From the NCBI GenBank assembly GCA_020852275.1, contig JADZBE010000032.1:62001-126000 (forward strand): DNA of 64,000 nucleotides, written 5' to 3'. Made by a program: the position numbers and the translations under genes. Source of the DNA: Phycisphaerales bacterium (lineage in GTDB: Bacteria > Planctomycetota > Phycisphaerae > UBA1845). The notes below the pieces were generated by a model, which saw only the letters and a program-made list of their open reading frames with translations, searched no databases and had not been told where the DNA came from. Position 1 is the first letter of the stretch. The number at the start of each line of letters is the position of its first letter. Below, one piece after another: positions 35,652 through 42,415 of the stretch.

Positions 35652-36875
35652 ATGAGACTGCTTTGCGCTTGCATGGGAGTGAGTTTTTTCTGCGCCGCGT
35701 CGATGGCCTCTCCCCCGGAGACGGGCGCGGGCGCCGCCGCGCCCCAGGCTCTGCTGAAGGTCGGCGATCCGGCGCCGCCCATCTCCATCCAGGACTGGGT
35801 GACCAACAGTCCGGTCGATCTCGCCGCCGGCAAGGACAAGGAGTGCTACGCGATCTGGTTCTGGCAGCCGGGTGATCTGGGCAGCACTCAACTCACCCCG
35901 CGCATGACCATCCTTCACCATCGCTACGCCGACCGGGGGCTGAAGGTCGTCGGGGTCGTCACCGAGAGCGAAACCAACACGCTTGAAGCCGTGCGCAAGT
36001 TCGTGACGGACATGGGGCCCAAGGTGGGCTGGACCGTCGCCTACGACAAAGCCAAGGAGACCTGGATGGCGTGGGTCGTGGCGTCGCTGAAGCCCGGCGA
36101 CGGTCCGTCCCTCCCGAAGGTGTTCCTGGTGGATCGCAAGGGCATCATTGTCTGGATCGGCACGCCGGCGGACCCCGATTTTGAAGACATCATCATCGAC
36201 GTAGTGGACGACACGCACAGCATTGCCACATGGGAAAAAGTCGTCGAACTGTGGGGCGTCATGGGCACTTTCATGAACCGCCGCGAGTTCGACAAGGCGC
36301 AGGCTCAGCTCGACGAGGTGCTTCGCGTGTATCCCGCCAGTTCCAAGGCGATCAACGCCAAGGTGTTTGTCTACACGCAGCAGATGCGCGACTGGGAGGC
36401 GCTGCACACCTGGGCCCAGAACTACCTCGCGGCCTATGCAAAGGACGCACACACCATGCACCGCCTCGCCGTCGCCCTCAGTCGTCCGGCCGTGCAAGGG
36501 GAGCTGGCTCAGCGGGATCCGGTCACCGCCTGCCGCGCCGCGCGAATCGCCTACGAGGCGGGCAAGAATACCGGCCTGCTGGGCGACGTGGCGCCCCTCT
36601 ACGCTCGCAGCCTGAAGGATCTCGGCGCGGTCAAGCAGGCCGTGGACGTGCTGACGGACGCCTGCAACCGCATCCAGGGATTTGAGCGCGACCAGCTCAC
36701 CGCGGAGCTTGAGTATTACAAGCGGTGCATGGCCGGTCAGGCGGAGCTGGAGTTGCCCATCGCCGCGATCCTGTCAAAGCTCACCGAAGCCAAGCCCGCC
36801 GAGGCGAAGTCCGTCGATGCCGCTCCAAGCCCGCCGGCGAAACCCGACGGCGATGGCAAGGGAGGCGAGAAGTAG
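35652..36875 (+). CDS. exported thioredoxin-fold/TPR protein lacking the CxxC
   Basis: A 407-residue protein with a signal peptide (about 1-19) and a peroxiredoxin/TlpA-like thioredoxin fold (LLKVGDPAPPISIQDW, then VFLVDRKGIIVWIGTPADPDF near residue 155). Several helical repeats follow (about 200-370), then a Lys/Glu/Ala/Pro-rich tail. Where redox-active relatives have WCGPC, this protein reads WFWQPGDLGSTQL, so a disulfide reaction is not expected. A paralogue at 60308-61261 keeps WCGPC. It might bind or scaffold. The start ATG at 35652 follows GGGAGATTGGC. Confidence 0.8.
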   Translation: MRLLCACMGVSFFCAASMASPPETGAGAAAPQALLKVGDPAPPISIQDWVTNSPVDLAAGKDKECYAIWFWQPGDLGSTQLTPRMTILHHRYADRGLKVVGVVTESETNTLEAVRKFVTDMGPKVGWTVAYDKAKETWMAWVVASLKPGDGPSLPKVFLVDRKGIIVWIGTPADPDFEDIIIDVVDDTHSIATWEKVVELWGVMGTFMNRREFDKAQAQLDEVLRVYPASSKAINAKVFVYTQQMRDWEALHTWAQNYLAAYAKDAHTMHRLAVALSRPAVQGELAQRDPVTACRAARIAYEAGKNTGLLGDVAPLYARSLKDLGAVKQAVDVLTDACNRIQGFERDQLTAELEYYKRCMAGQAELELPIAAILSKLTEAKPAEAKSVDAAPSPPAKPDGDGKGGEK

Positions 36876-36911
36876 TATCTCATACGACGCCGCTGCAAGC
36901 CGGGCGGCGAA

Positions 36912-37664
36912 TCAGCCGCGCGAGTACAGGCGGTCATCGCCGGACAGGAAGCCGTTGGCAGGCCAATTGAGCAGCGCCTCATTCTCCGGAAGCGCGCCCG
37001 GCTTGCGAAAGGGCTGCAGTTTGGCGGCCGCATGACCGTCGCCGAAGCCGACCCGCGTCCCTTTCGCATGGCGAAATGCCTGGGCGCCGGCGTGAACCGT
37101 GCCTTCGGACACGCCTTCATCCAGCGGCGCCCGCATGAACTTGTTCGCCCCCGCGCGATATCCGCCGTCGCCGCACAGCGCCGTCCCCGCCGGACTGCGA
37201 AGCTGGGCGGTCATCGCCGGTGACTCGTCCATCCCGTGGAACGGGCCTTCGTTCTGCCCGCGGCCGATGTAGGTCGTGTTGTAGTTGTAGCCGGTGAACG
37301 GATCGCCCAGCGAAAGATTCGGGCCTTCGTACACGGGGCACTGCTGCACCTCGCCGCCGTCGGCGAACTCCCAGATCAGCCCCGCTCGCGCGCGCCGCTC
37401 GCCGGACCACGGCGTGATCGTGTCCCACGCGACAAATTCACGATGCTGCTCGTCCACATACTGCGCGATCGGGAATCGATCGGCGTAGTCGTGCGAATAC
37501 GCGGACATGGCCGTGACGATCTGACGCAGGTTGGAGGCGCACTGCACGCTCCTGGCCTGCGCTCGCGCCCGCGCAAACGAGGGCAGCAGCAACGAGATCA
37601 GCAGCGCAATGATCGCAACGACGACGAGAACTTCGATCAGGGAGAACGCCGGCTGGGGTTTCAC
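36912..37664 (-). CDS. pseudopilin-like secreted protein (third gene of the B12-riboswitch locus)
   Basis: A 250-residue protein. The prepilin-type N-terminus KPQPAFSLIEVLVVVAIIA gives methylation-site F/S-L-I-E and one membrane helix. The exported part contains Tyr/Asn-rich beta segments and ends with H-A-K-G-T-R-V-G-F-G-D-G-H, like the H-x9-DG motif of planctomycete pseudopilin families. The start is taken as GTG 37664; the frame is open back to GTG 37904, overlapping the previous gene, but its extra 80 residues come mostly from a dispersed repeat. It lies downstream of the cobalamin riboswitch on the same strand. Confidence 0.75.
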   Translation of the reverse strand: MKPQPAFSLIEVLVVVAIIALLISLLLPSFARARAQARSVQCASNLRQIVTAMSAYSHDYADRFPIAQYVDEQHREFVAWDTITPWSGERRARAGLIWEFADGGEVQQCPVYEGPNLSLGDPFTGYNYNTTYIGRGQNEGPFHGMDESPAMTAQLRSPAGTALCGDGGYRAGANKFMRAPLDEGVSEGTVHAGAQAFRHAKGTRVGFGDGHAAAKLQPFRKPGALPENEALLNWPANGFLSGDDRLYSRG

Positions 37665-37719
37665 TCCGCGCCGTCCGCACCCGGCGCTGCGCGCGGGAGG
37701 TTTCGCGTCGCCCGCATGA

Positions 37720-37870
37720 CCGAGCCGCGCCCGTAAGGGAGCGATCCCCTCGGTGTCGATTCGTGTCCGCTCCCTCGCGGTCGCGGCTCCGAAGCACTCG
37801 CTCGCTTGAGGTGCGCGACGGACGACGGGAGCCTTGCTTCTCGCGCCGCGCTTGGGTCGCGAGCCTTTGC
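37720..37870. repeat. GAGCCGCGCCCGTAAGGGAGCG inverted-pair repeat
   Basis: A GAGCCGCGCCCGTAAGGG copy near 37725 faces a CGCTCCCTCGCGGTCGCGGC copy near 37770. GCGCGACGGACGACGGGAGCC follows. Relatives are at 23378 and 44700. It occupies the gap between the second and third genes of the riboswitch locus. Confidence 0.6.
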
Positions 37871-37885
37871 GCGTCCAGGTCGGAT

Positions 37886-38866
37886 TCACCGCGGTCCACT
37901 CCACGTCGCGTGCATGATCGCGTAGTCGTCGAAGTCCACGTCGCCGTCCGCGTCAAAATTGGCGGATCGGCACTCGCAGCGACCCACGCCACCCCCGCTG
38001 CCCGTCCAGCATTCCTGCAGCCGGGCGAAATCGACGAGGTCCACGTCGCCGTCGCGGTCCACGTCGCCCGAGGCCGCCGGCGCCGGCGCGACGTCCGCCA
38101 GCGCGTCCACCTCCCCGCCCTCGCTGGTCAGGTAAACATATTGAATGGACTCAAACCCGCTGGCGGCAAGGTCGAAGCCCGTGCCGCCGCCGCTGATCCC
38201 GTACAGCCCGATCGCCTCGGCCGCGCTGCCCCCGACAAAGTCCCCGTTGCCCAGCGCTGGATCGACGGGTTGACAGAAGTCAGCTTCCGCCGCCCACGCG
38301 CCGGCGCACTCGTCCCACAGGAACGCATTCGTTGGAAAGAGTCCGTCCGCGTGCGGACCCGCATCGAAGACGTGCCATTCCTCCGGGTGGGAGAAGGGAT
38401 CGCCCATGCCCGACGTGCTGACGGCTACCGTCACCGGTTCGCTGAACGCGCCGCCGATGATCGAGACCGCGCCCATGTCGCTGTCCGGGTCGATGATGCC
38501 ATCCGCCGGGAAGAACGCGTTGCCGAACACGATCAAGTCCACACCGAACGCGTTGCGCGGGTCGTCCTCGACCGGCTCGTCGAAGCGCACTTTGATGAAC
38601 TCGCCGCGGCGCAGCGTCACCACCGTCTTGCGGCCCTGTTCATCGCGGTTGACGGCGGCGGACACGACGGATGCGCGAAACACATCGCCGGAGAAGGGGT
38701 CGATAAACGTGCGCGTCGGCTCGCCCAGCAGCGACTCGGGATCGTTGTACAAGCCGGATCCGTCCAGCGACGCCGACGCATCGACGACGGCGTCCACCCA
38801 CGGATCGGATGCGCAGGCAAACGGGATGAAGCACGAAAGCGCCGCGATCGCGATAAAGATTCTCAT
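37886..38866 (-). CDS. secreted protein with dockerin-like repeats (second gene of the B12-riboswitch locus)
   Basis: A 326-residue protein. Its signal peptide ends near PFACA. A beta-rich domain (about 20-245) has the plan seen in cell-surface proteins with a VxFxNAFF segment (DLIVFGNAFFPADG, then VTVAVSTSGMGDPFSHPEEWHVF). The C-terminus has two dockerin-type calcium loops, GDVDRDGDVDLVDFARLQ and NFDADGDVDFDDYAIM. Dockerin modules bind cohesins or, in planctomycetes, serve as generic Ca-binding ends. The start 38866 has a perfect AAAGGAGG. It begins 20 bases after the stop of the propeller gene, so cotranscription with it under the riboswitch is likely. Confidence 0.82.
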   Translation of the reverse strand: MRIFIAIAALSCFIPFACASDPWVDAVVDASASLDGSGLYNDPESLLGEPTRTFIDPFSGDVFRASVVSAAVNRDEQGRKTVVTLRRGEFIKVRFDEPVEDDPRNAFGVDLIVFGNAFFPADGIIDPDSDMGAVSIIGGAFSEPVTVAVSTSGMGDPFSHPEEWHVFDAGPHADGLFPTNAFLWDECAGAWAAEADFCQPVDPALGNGDFVGGSAAEAIGLYGISGGGTGFDLAASGFESIQYVYLTSEGGEVDALADVAPAPAASGDVDRDGDVDLVDFARLQECWTGSGGGVGRCECRSANFDADGDVDFDDYAIMHATWSGPR

Positions 38867-38886
38867 AACGTCGCCTCCTTTCGTGC

Positions 38887-40137
38887 TTACGGGCAGATCA
38901 CCACGAGGGAGTCGACACAAACCGCGGGGTCGGTCAGCGCGACGACGTGTTCACCCACCGCGGCCTGAATCGCGCGCCATCGCGCGACGCGGCCTTCGAC
39001 GAATGCGCGATAGGGCGCGTCGTCCACGGCGACATACAGGACAGCGCCGTGATGCGACGCATTCGTCAGCCGCACGCGTGCCCGCAACTTGCCGCCGGCT
39101 CCGCACCGCGCGCGGAATCGGGTGAGTTCCTCGCATGAAATGCCGGCCGGCTGCGCGTACACAAACGCCGAGGAGGTCCATGCGTCGCGCACCAGCCACT
39201 CGTGCGTCGCGGCGTTGTACGTGGCGTCGTACCAGTTGAACTCGTTGCCGGCGTCGGGATCGACGGCGCGAACCTCCCGCGGGTCGCCGCCGTCAGCCGG
39301 TCCTTTGCCCGCCCACGCGCCTTTCACCGCCTCCGCGGACACGAGGCCCGCGTAGTCGACGTCGCCGGTGTCAAAGTCTCCGCCGCCCACGTGGAGGTTG
39401 TCCGCCTCATCGAACCCCAGTGAAGCGGCAGAGAGCAAGTCGCAGATCAGCGTGCCCTCGGTCTCGTAGTCGATCGGCGGATCGCCCGAGAGCACGCCCT
39501 GCCAGCGCGTTCCTGAAAAGCCTTTGACCCAGCCGGTCTCGCTGGGTCCGCCGCCCGTCAGACCCGTCCCGGTATACAGGTTGCCCGCGCGGTCGAACGT
39601 CAGCCCGGCGGACACGGGCCCGCCCGTGACGATCAACGGGTTTATCGGGTGCTTCGGGTCGCTGGTCGTGTCCAGCAGCGCCACGTCTCCTCCCGCGCGG
39701 ATGGCGAGCTGCACCTCGTCATACCACTCGGCCTCGTAGTGCGGCAGGTTGAACCAGACGCCGGAGCCGTCGCTGAATGTGAAAACGCCGACGGCGTCGA
39801 AGCTGTTGCCCACGGTGAATCGCGTTCCATCCGGCGAGACGCGGATGAACGCGGGGTACACGATCGGCGCGCCGTCGCCCGTGAGCGCGCCCCAGAAGAT
39901 GAACCGCCGCGCGCCGGCTCCGACCTCGATGTGTACGTCATTCGCCGCCAGAACGACCAGTCGCCCATCCGGCAGGGCGTCGAACATGTCCTGGAACGCC
40001 CCGGCGGTAGGCAGCGCCACGCGACCGCGCAACGCATAAGCCGCAATGTCCGAGGCGCGCAAAGACGCCTGCCCCGAGAATCCCGACACGACCGCCAGCA
40101 GGCCGACATGAACTGGCCGGCTCGAAACACGAACCAT
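38887..40137 (-). CDS. secreted beta-propeller-like protein directly under a cobalamin riboswitch
   Basis: A 416-residue protein. Its signal peptide lies at about 8-28. Repeated beta-propeller-type strand motifs follow (FIRVSPDGTRFTVGNSF, LAIRAGGDVALLDTT, GLTFDRAGNLYTGTGL, SLGFDEADNLHVGGGD). The final approximately 80 residues match the Cys-containing domain shared with 32018 and 46735. The ATG at 40137 has AAGGAGGA 6-13 bases upstream. The B12 riboswitch and terminator lie just before it. By analogy with BtuG, a propeller that captures cobalamin at the bacterial surface, B12 binding is a reasonable but untested guess. It is cotranscribed with the dockerin protein. Confidence 0.85.
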   Translation of the reverse strand: MVRVSSRPVHVGLLAVVSGFSGQASLRASDIAAYALRGRVALPTAGAFQDMFDALPDGRLVVLAANDVHIEVGAGARRFIFWGALTGDGAPIVYPAFIRVSPDGTRFTVGNSFDAVGVFTFSDGSGVWFNLPHYEAEWYDEVQLAIRAGGDVALLDTTSDPKHPINPLIVTGGPVSAGLTFDRAGNLYTGTGLTGGGPSETGWVKGFSGTRWQGVLSGDPPIDYETEGTLICDLLSAASLGFDEADNLHVGGGDFDTGDVDYAGLVSAEAVKGAWAGKGPADGGDPREVRAVDPDAGNEFNWYDATYNAATHEWLVRDAWTSSAFVYAQPAGISCEELTRFRARCGAGGKLRARVRLTNASHHGAVLYVAVDDAPYRAFVEGRVARWRAIQAAVGEHVVALTDPAVCVDSLVVICP

Positions 40138-40183
40138 GACGTCCTCCTTCGTGCAAGGGCGCAGCTCCCGTGCGCCCGGACCC

Positions 40184-40221
40184 AAAAAGAAATCCCGGCG
40201 CCTCAGACCTGAAGCGCCGGG
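40184..40221 (-). terminator. expression-platform terminator of the cobalamin riboswitch
   Basis: On the minus strand CCCGGCGCTTCA pairs with TGAGGCGCCGGG across GGTC (40193-40221). ATTTCTTTTT follows (40192-40184). It lies 47 bases before the start of the propeller gene. This suggests control by premature termination when B12 is bound. Confidence 0.88.
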
Positions 40222-40349
40222 ACCGTTGCACGTGAAGGAAAGTCCGCCCGCATCGCCGCGGCCATCCCCGCGTTTGCGGCGATCTGCCCCGGCGGCAGGT
40301 GGAAAAACTCCGTGTCGGTCGCGGCATCCGTCCCCGAGGCGCCACTCCC

Positions 40350-40540
40350 GCACGCGATCACAGGCAGGTTTTCTGGTTTACGGATCGTCCTACCGGCCAA
40401 GCCTTCTCCGCGCGGCGGGCGGGATGCCCGTGTTGCACGAATGGCGTGATTTGGCTTTCGTCCCCGATTACAGCGGCGGGTCCACGGTGGATTCGCACCA
40501 CCTTCCCTCTTCATCCGCCTCAACGGCGGACACCCGCGAT
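40350..40540 (-). promoter_or_regulatory. cobalamin (B12) riboswitch
   Basis: On the minus strand the aptamer core is complete. GGGAAGGTGGTGCGAATCC (40507-40489) is the 5' conserved stem-loop. CCGCCGCTGTAATCGGGGA follows, then a variable arm, GCCATTC, CATCCCGCCC, the GAAGGC receptor stem, and the B12 box AACCAGAAAACCTGCC near 40377-40362. These elements are in the order and spacing of the B12-element family. Repression in the presence of adenosylcobalamin or hydroxocobalamin is expected. Genes downstream are exported proteins rather than B12 biosynthesis or transport genes. Confidence 0.92.
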
Positions 40541-40607
40541 CGCGGAAGATTCACTTGTCAATGTCGCGCCTCAGCCGCAGGAGCCGCAGCTTGGACGCGA
40601 CGCATCG

Positions 40608-40635
40608 AGCCTAACGCGCCCCGACTCCCCGTCAA
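40608..40635 (-). promoter_or_regulatory. candidate promoter of the riboswitch locus
   Basis: On the minus strand TTGACG (40635-40630) and TAGGCT (40613-40608) are 16 bases apart. Transcription would start near 40600, about 70 bases before the riboswitch aptamer. Confidence 0.5.
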
Positions 40636-40807
40636 CCGCCGAGCGGTGGAAACGTCGCCGTGGGTGCGGCCGCGGATTCTACCAAGCGGGTCAGGGGTCC
40701 CGGCAAAGCGGCGTGTCGGGTGCGGGAATTGCAGAAACAAAGCCTGAGCGGCATGGTCTGCTCCCGGGAACGGCCACACCCCGCTTGTTTCGGGTGCGGA
40801 GGCGGCG

Positions 40808-40836
40808 TTGTCCGGTCGATTGACGGGGAGTATATT
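40808..40836 (+). promoter_or_regulatory. candidate promoter of the Ig-like protein gene
   Basis: TTGTCC (40808-40813) and TATATT (40831-40836) are separated by 17 bases. The leader would be about 130 bases. The gene is divergent from the riboswitch locus. Confidence 0.5.
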
Positions 40837-40974
40837 TCACCGCTCGCGCGGCGCGGGGCGCTTCGGCGGTTCATCAAGGCGGATGGCAGCGGACCTGCCA
40901 GCGCCGGGGGCCGGCCGGCACTCGGCCGCCGCGGCGAAGATCACGCTCTCTTTCAGGAAAGAAAAGGCATCACC

Positions 40975-41841
40975 ATGCGAAACCACATCCATCATCGGGC
41001 GCTGGCCTTGCTTCTTGCGGGCAGCGCAACCTCGGCGGCTCTGGGTCAGATTCCCGGCGTGGAAACGTACACCGATCAGGCCTCCGGCAGCACGTGCAAC
41101 CTGATCAACACGGCCAACGGGGCGCACCTGGTTGTGCTGGAAGCCATCGCGGAGGATCCCTTCCGCCGTTTCGCGCTGGTTACGGGGACGGATGTGACGC
41201 TCAGCAGCAGCGAGATCGACGACGACCTGAACGTCTTCTTCGGCGACGAGCTGTTCGGCAGGATCGCCTTCCTTGAGGACGGCGACGGGCTGGCGACGCT
41301 GTGGTGGGTGGACAACTTCGACAACGTCATCGGGCTGGACTCGGTGACGCTTGATCCGTTTCAGACGGACGACCGGCCGGAGGACTTTCAGGATGTGCCC
41401 TGCGACGCCTGCGAATTCTGGGACCGCGAGGAGGACTGCCCCGGCGAGCCGGAGATCACGGAGATCATCACGCAGCCGCTCAGCGGCACGGTCTGCGCGG
41501 GCGAGAACCTGACGCTGTTCATCGAGGCCGTCGGCGTCAACATCGACGGCTTCCAGTGGTTCCGCGGCAACGACAGCATAATTGTCGGCGCGACCGATGT
41601 GGCGCTGGTGATTACCTCGATCGACTTCGACGACGCGGGCAGCTACTACTGCGAGGTGATCGACCTCGACGGCACGCGCACGGTCAGCGACCGCGCGACG
41701 CTCGTGGTGGAGGATTGCCCCGACGAACCGCAAAACCCGGGCCTGCAGCTCTGCGGCGCGAACATCTTCACCAGCGGTTTCGTCAGCCTGCTGGGGCTGA
41801 TCGCGCTGAAGCCGCTCGCAAGGCGCCGGCGTAGGTCGTAA
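40975..41841 (+). CDS. surface protein with Ig-like domain and C-terminal sorting-like signal
   Basis: A 288-residue protein. Its signal peptide ends near AALGQ. An acidic beta-rich N-terminal part (about 25-140) precedes an Ig-like domain (EPEITEIITQPLSGTVCAGENLTL, DDAGSYYCEVIDLDG; canonical Cys pair and D-x-G-x-Y-x-C). The end has a Cys-Gly, a hydrophobic helix (IFTSGFVSLLGLIALKPLA) and RRRRR, resembling the three-part C-terminal sorting signals processed by rhombosortase/exosortase-type systems (MYXO-CTERM-like Cys-Gly). The sorting enzyme is not in the window. ATG 40975 is preceded by AGGAAAGAAAAGG. Confidence 0.8.
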   Translation: MRNHIHHRALALLLAGSATSAALGQIPGVETYTDQASGSTCNLINTANGAHLVVLEAIAEDPFRRFALVTGTDVTLSSSEIDDDLNVFFGDELFGRIAFLEDGDGLATLWWVDNFDNVIGLDSVTLDPFQTDDRPEDFQDVPCDACEFWDREEDCPGEPEITEIITQPLSGTVCAGENLTLFIEAVGVNIDGFQWFRGNDSIIVGATDVALVITSIDFDDAGSYYCEVIDLDGTRTVSDRATLVVEDCPDEPQNPGLQLCGANIFTSGFVSLLGLIALKPLARRRRRS

Positions 41842-41894
41842 TCCGAGCGCGCGGGGGGCGACCGGACCGAATCGCAGCCGCGACCGTCAAGCGG

Positions 41895-42300
41895 CGCATC
41901 AGAACCCGTAGCGCCGGAGAGGGTCTATCCGCAGCAGCGAAGGAATGCCGCGGAATGCGGAATGCAGAATGCTGGGTGCGGATATCAGAACCGCTCACGT
42001 AACCGAGGGGCGTCGCCACGTTCCGTCTCGTTGCGGGCGCGACATGGATGGGAACCGATTCCTCTGGGGCGCAGATCCTACGGGATCCGCCGCAGGAGGT
42101 CATCCGCAGAGGACGCAGCTGAGCGCAGAGGAATGCGGGTGAGAGGCTCGAACCGGATTCTCGCCGTCAGGGGTAGCTCACGCCGACAGGGGTAGCTCAC
42201 GCCCCCAACAAAACGCGCTCACCCAGGCTCGCGCCTGGAACTCTGGTTGGCGTGACGCTCTGCATTCTGCTCTGCGTCCTCCGCGGATCATTCTCCCCAA
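41895..42300. repeat. mixed dispersed repeats
   Basis: The stretch includes GAACCCGTAGCGCCGGAGAG near 41901 and GGAATGCGGAATGCAGAATG near 41952. ATCCGCAGAGGACGCAGCTG (near 42103) and its inverted relative CTCTGCGTCCTCCGCGGATC near 42270 are also found at 44770-44960. A short direct repeat GGGGTAGCTCACGCC occurs twice near 42170-42205. No gene is seen from 41842 to 42415. Confidence 0.6.
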
Positions 42301-42415
42301 CGTCCTCAAAAAGGGCGCGGTTCGCTCATGAGGCCAGTCTGCTTCCTGACGGGCGCGCCTCAGTTGGCGCCGCTCAGTCGGCGCGGCGGCCGATTGCATG
42401 ACAACGCAGCATGAT

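Noticed and set aside
36912-40137. Known BtuG, BtuB or cobalamin biosynthesis operon
   Set aside because: No TonB receptor, BtuF, CobA or related sequence motif is present; only the riboswitch and propeller character suggest the B12 link.
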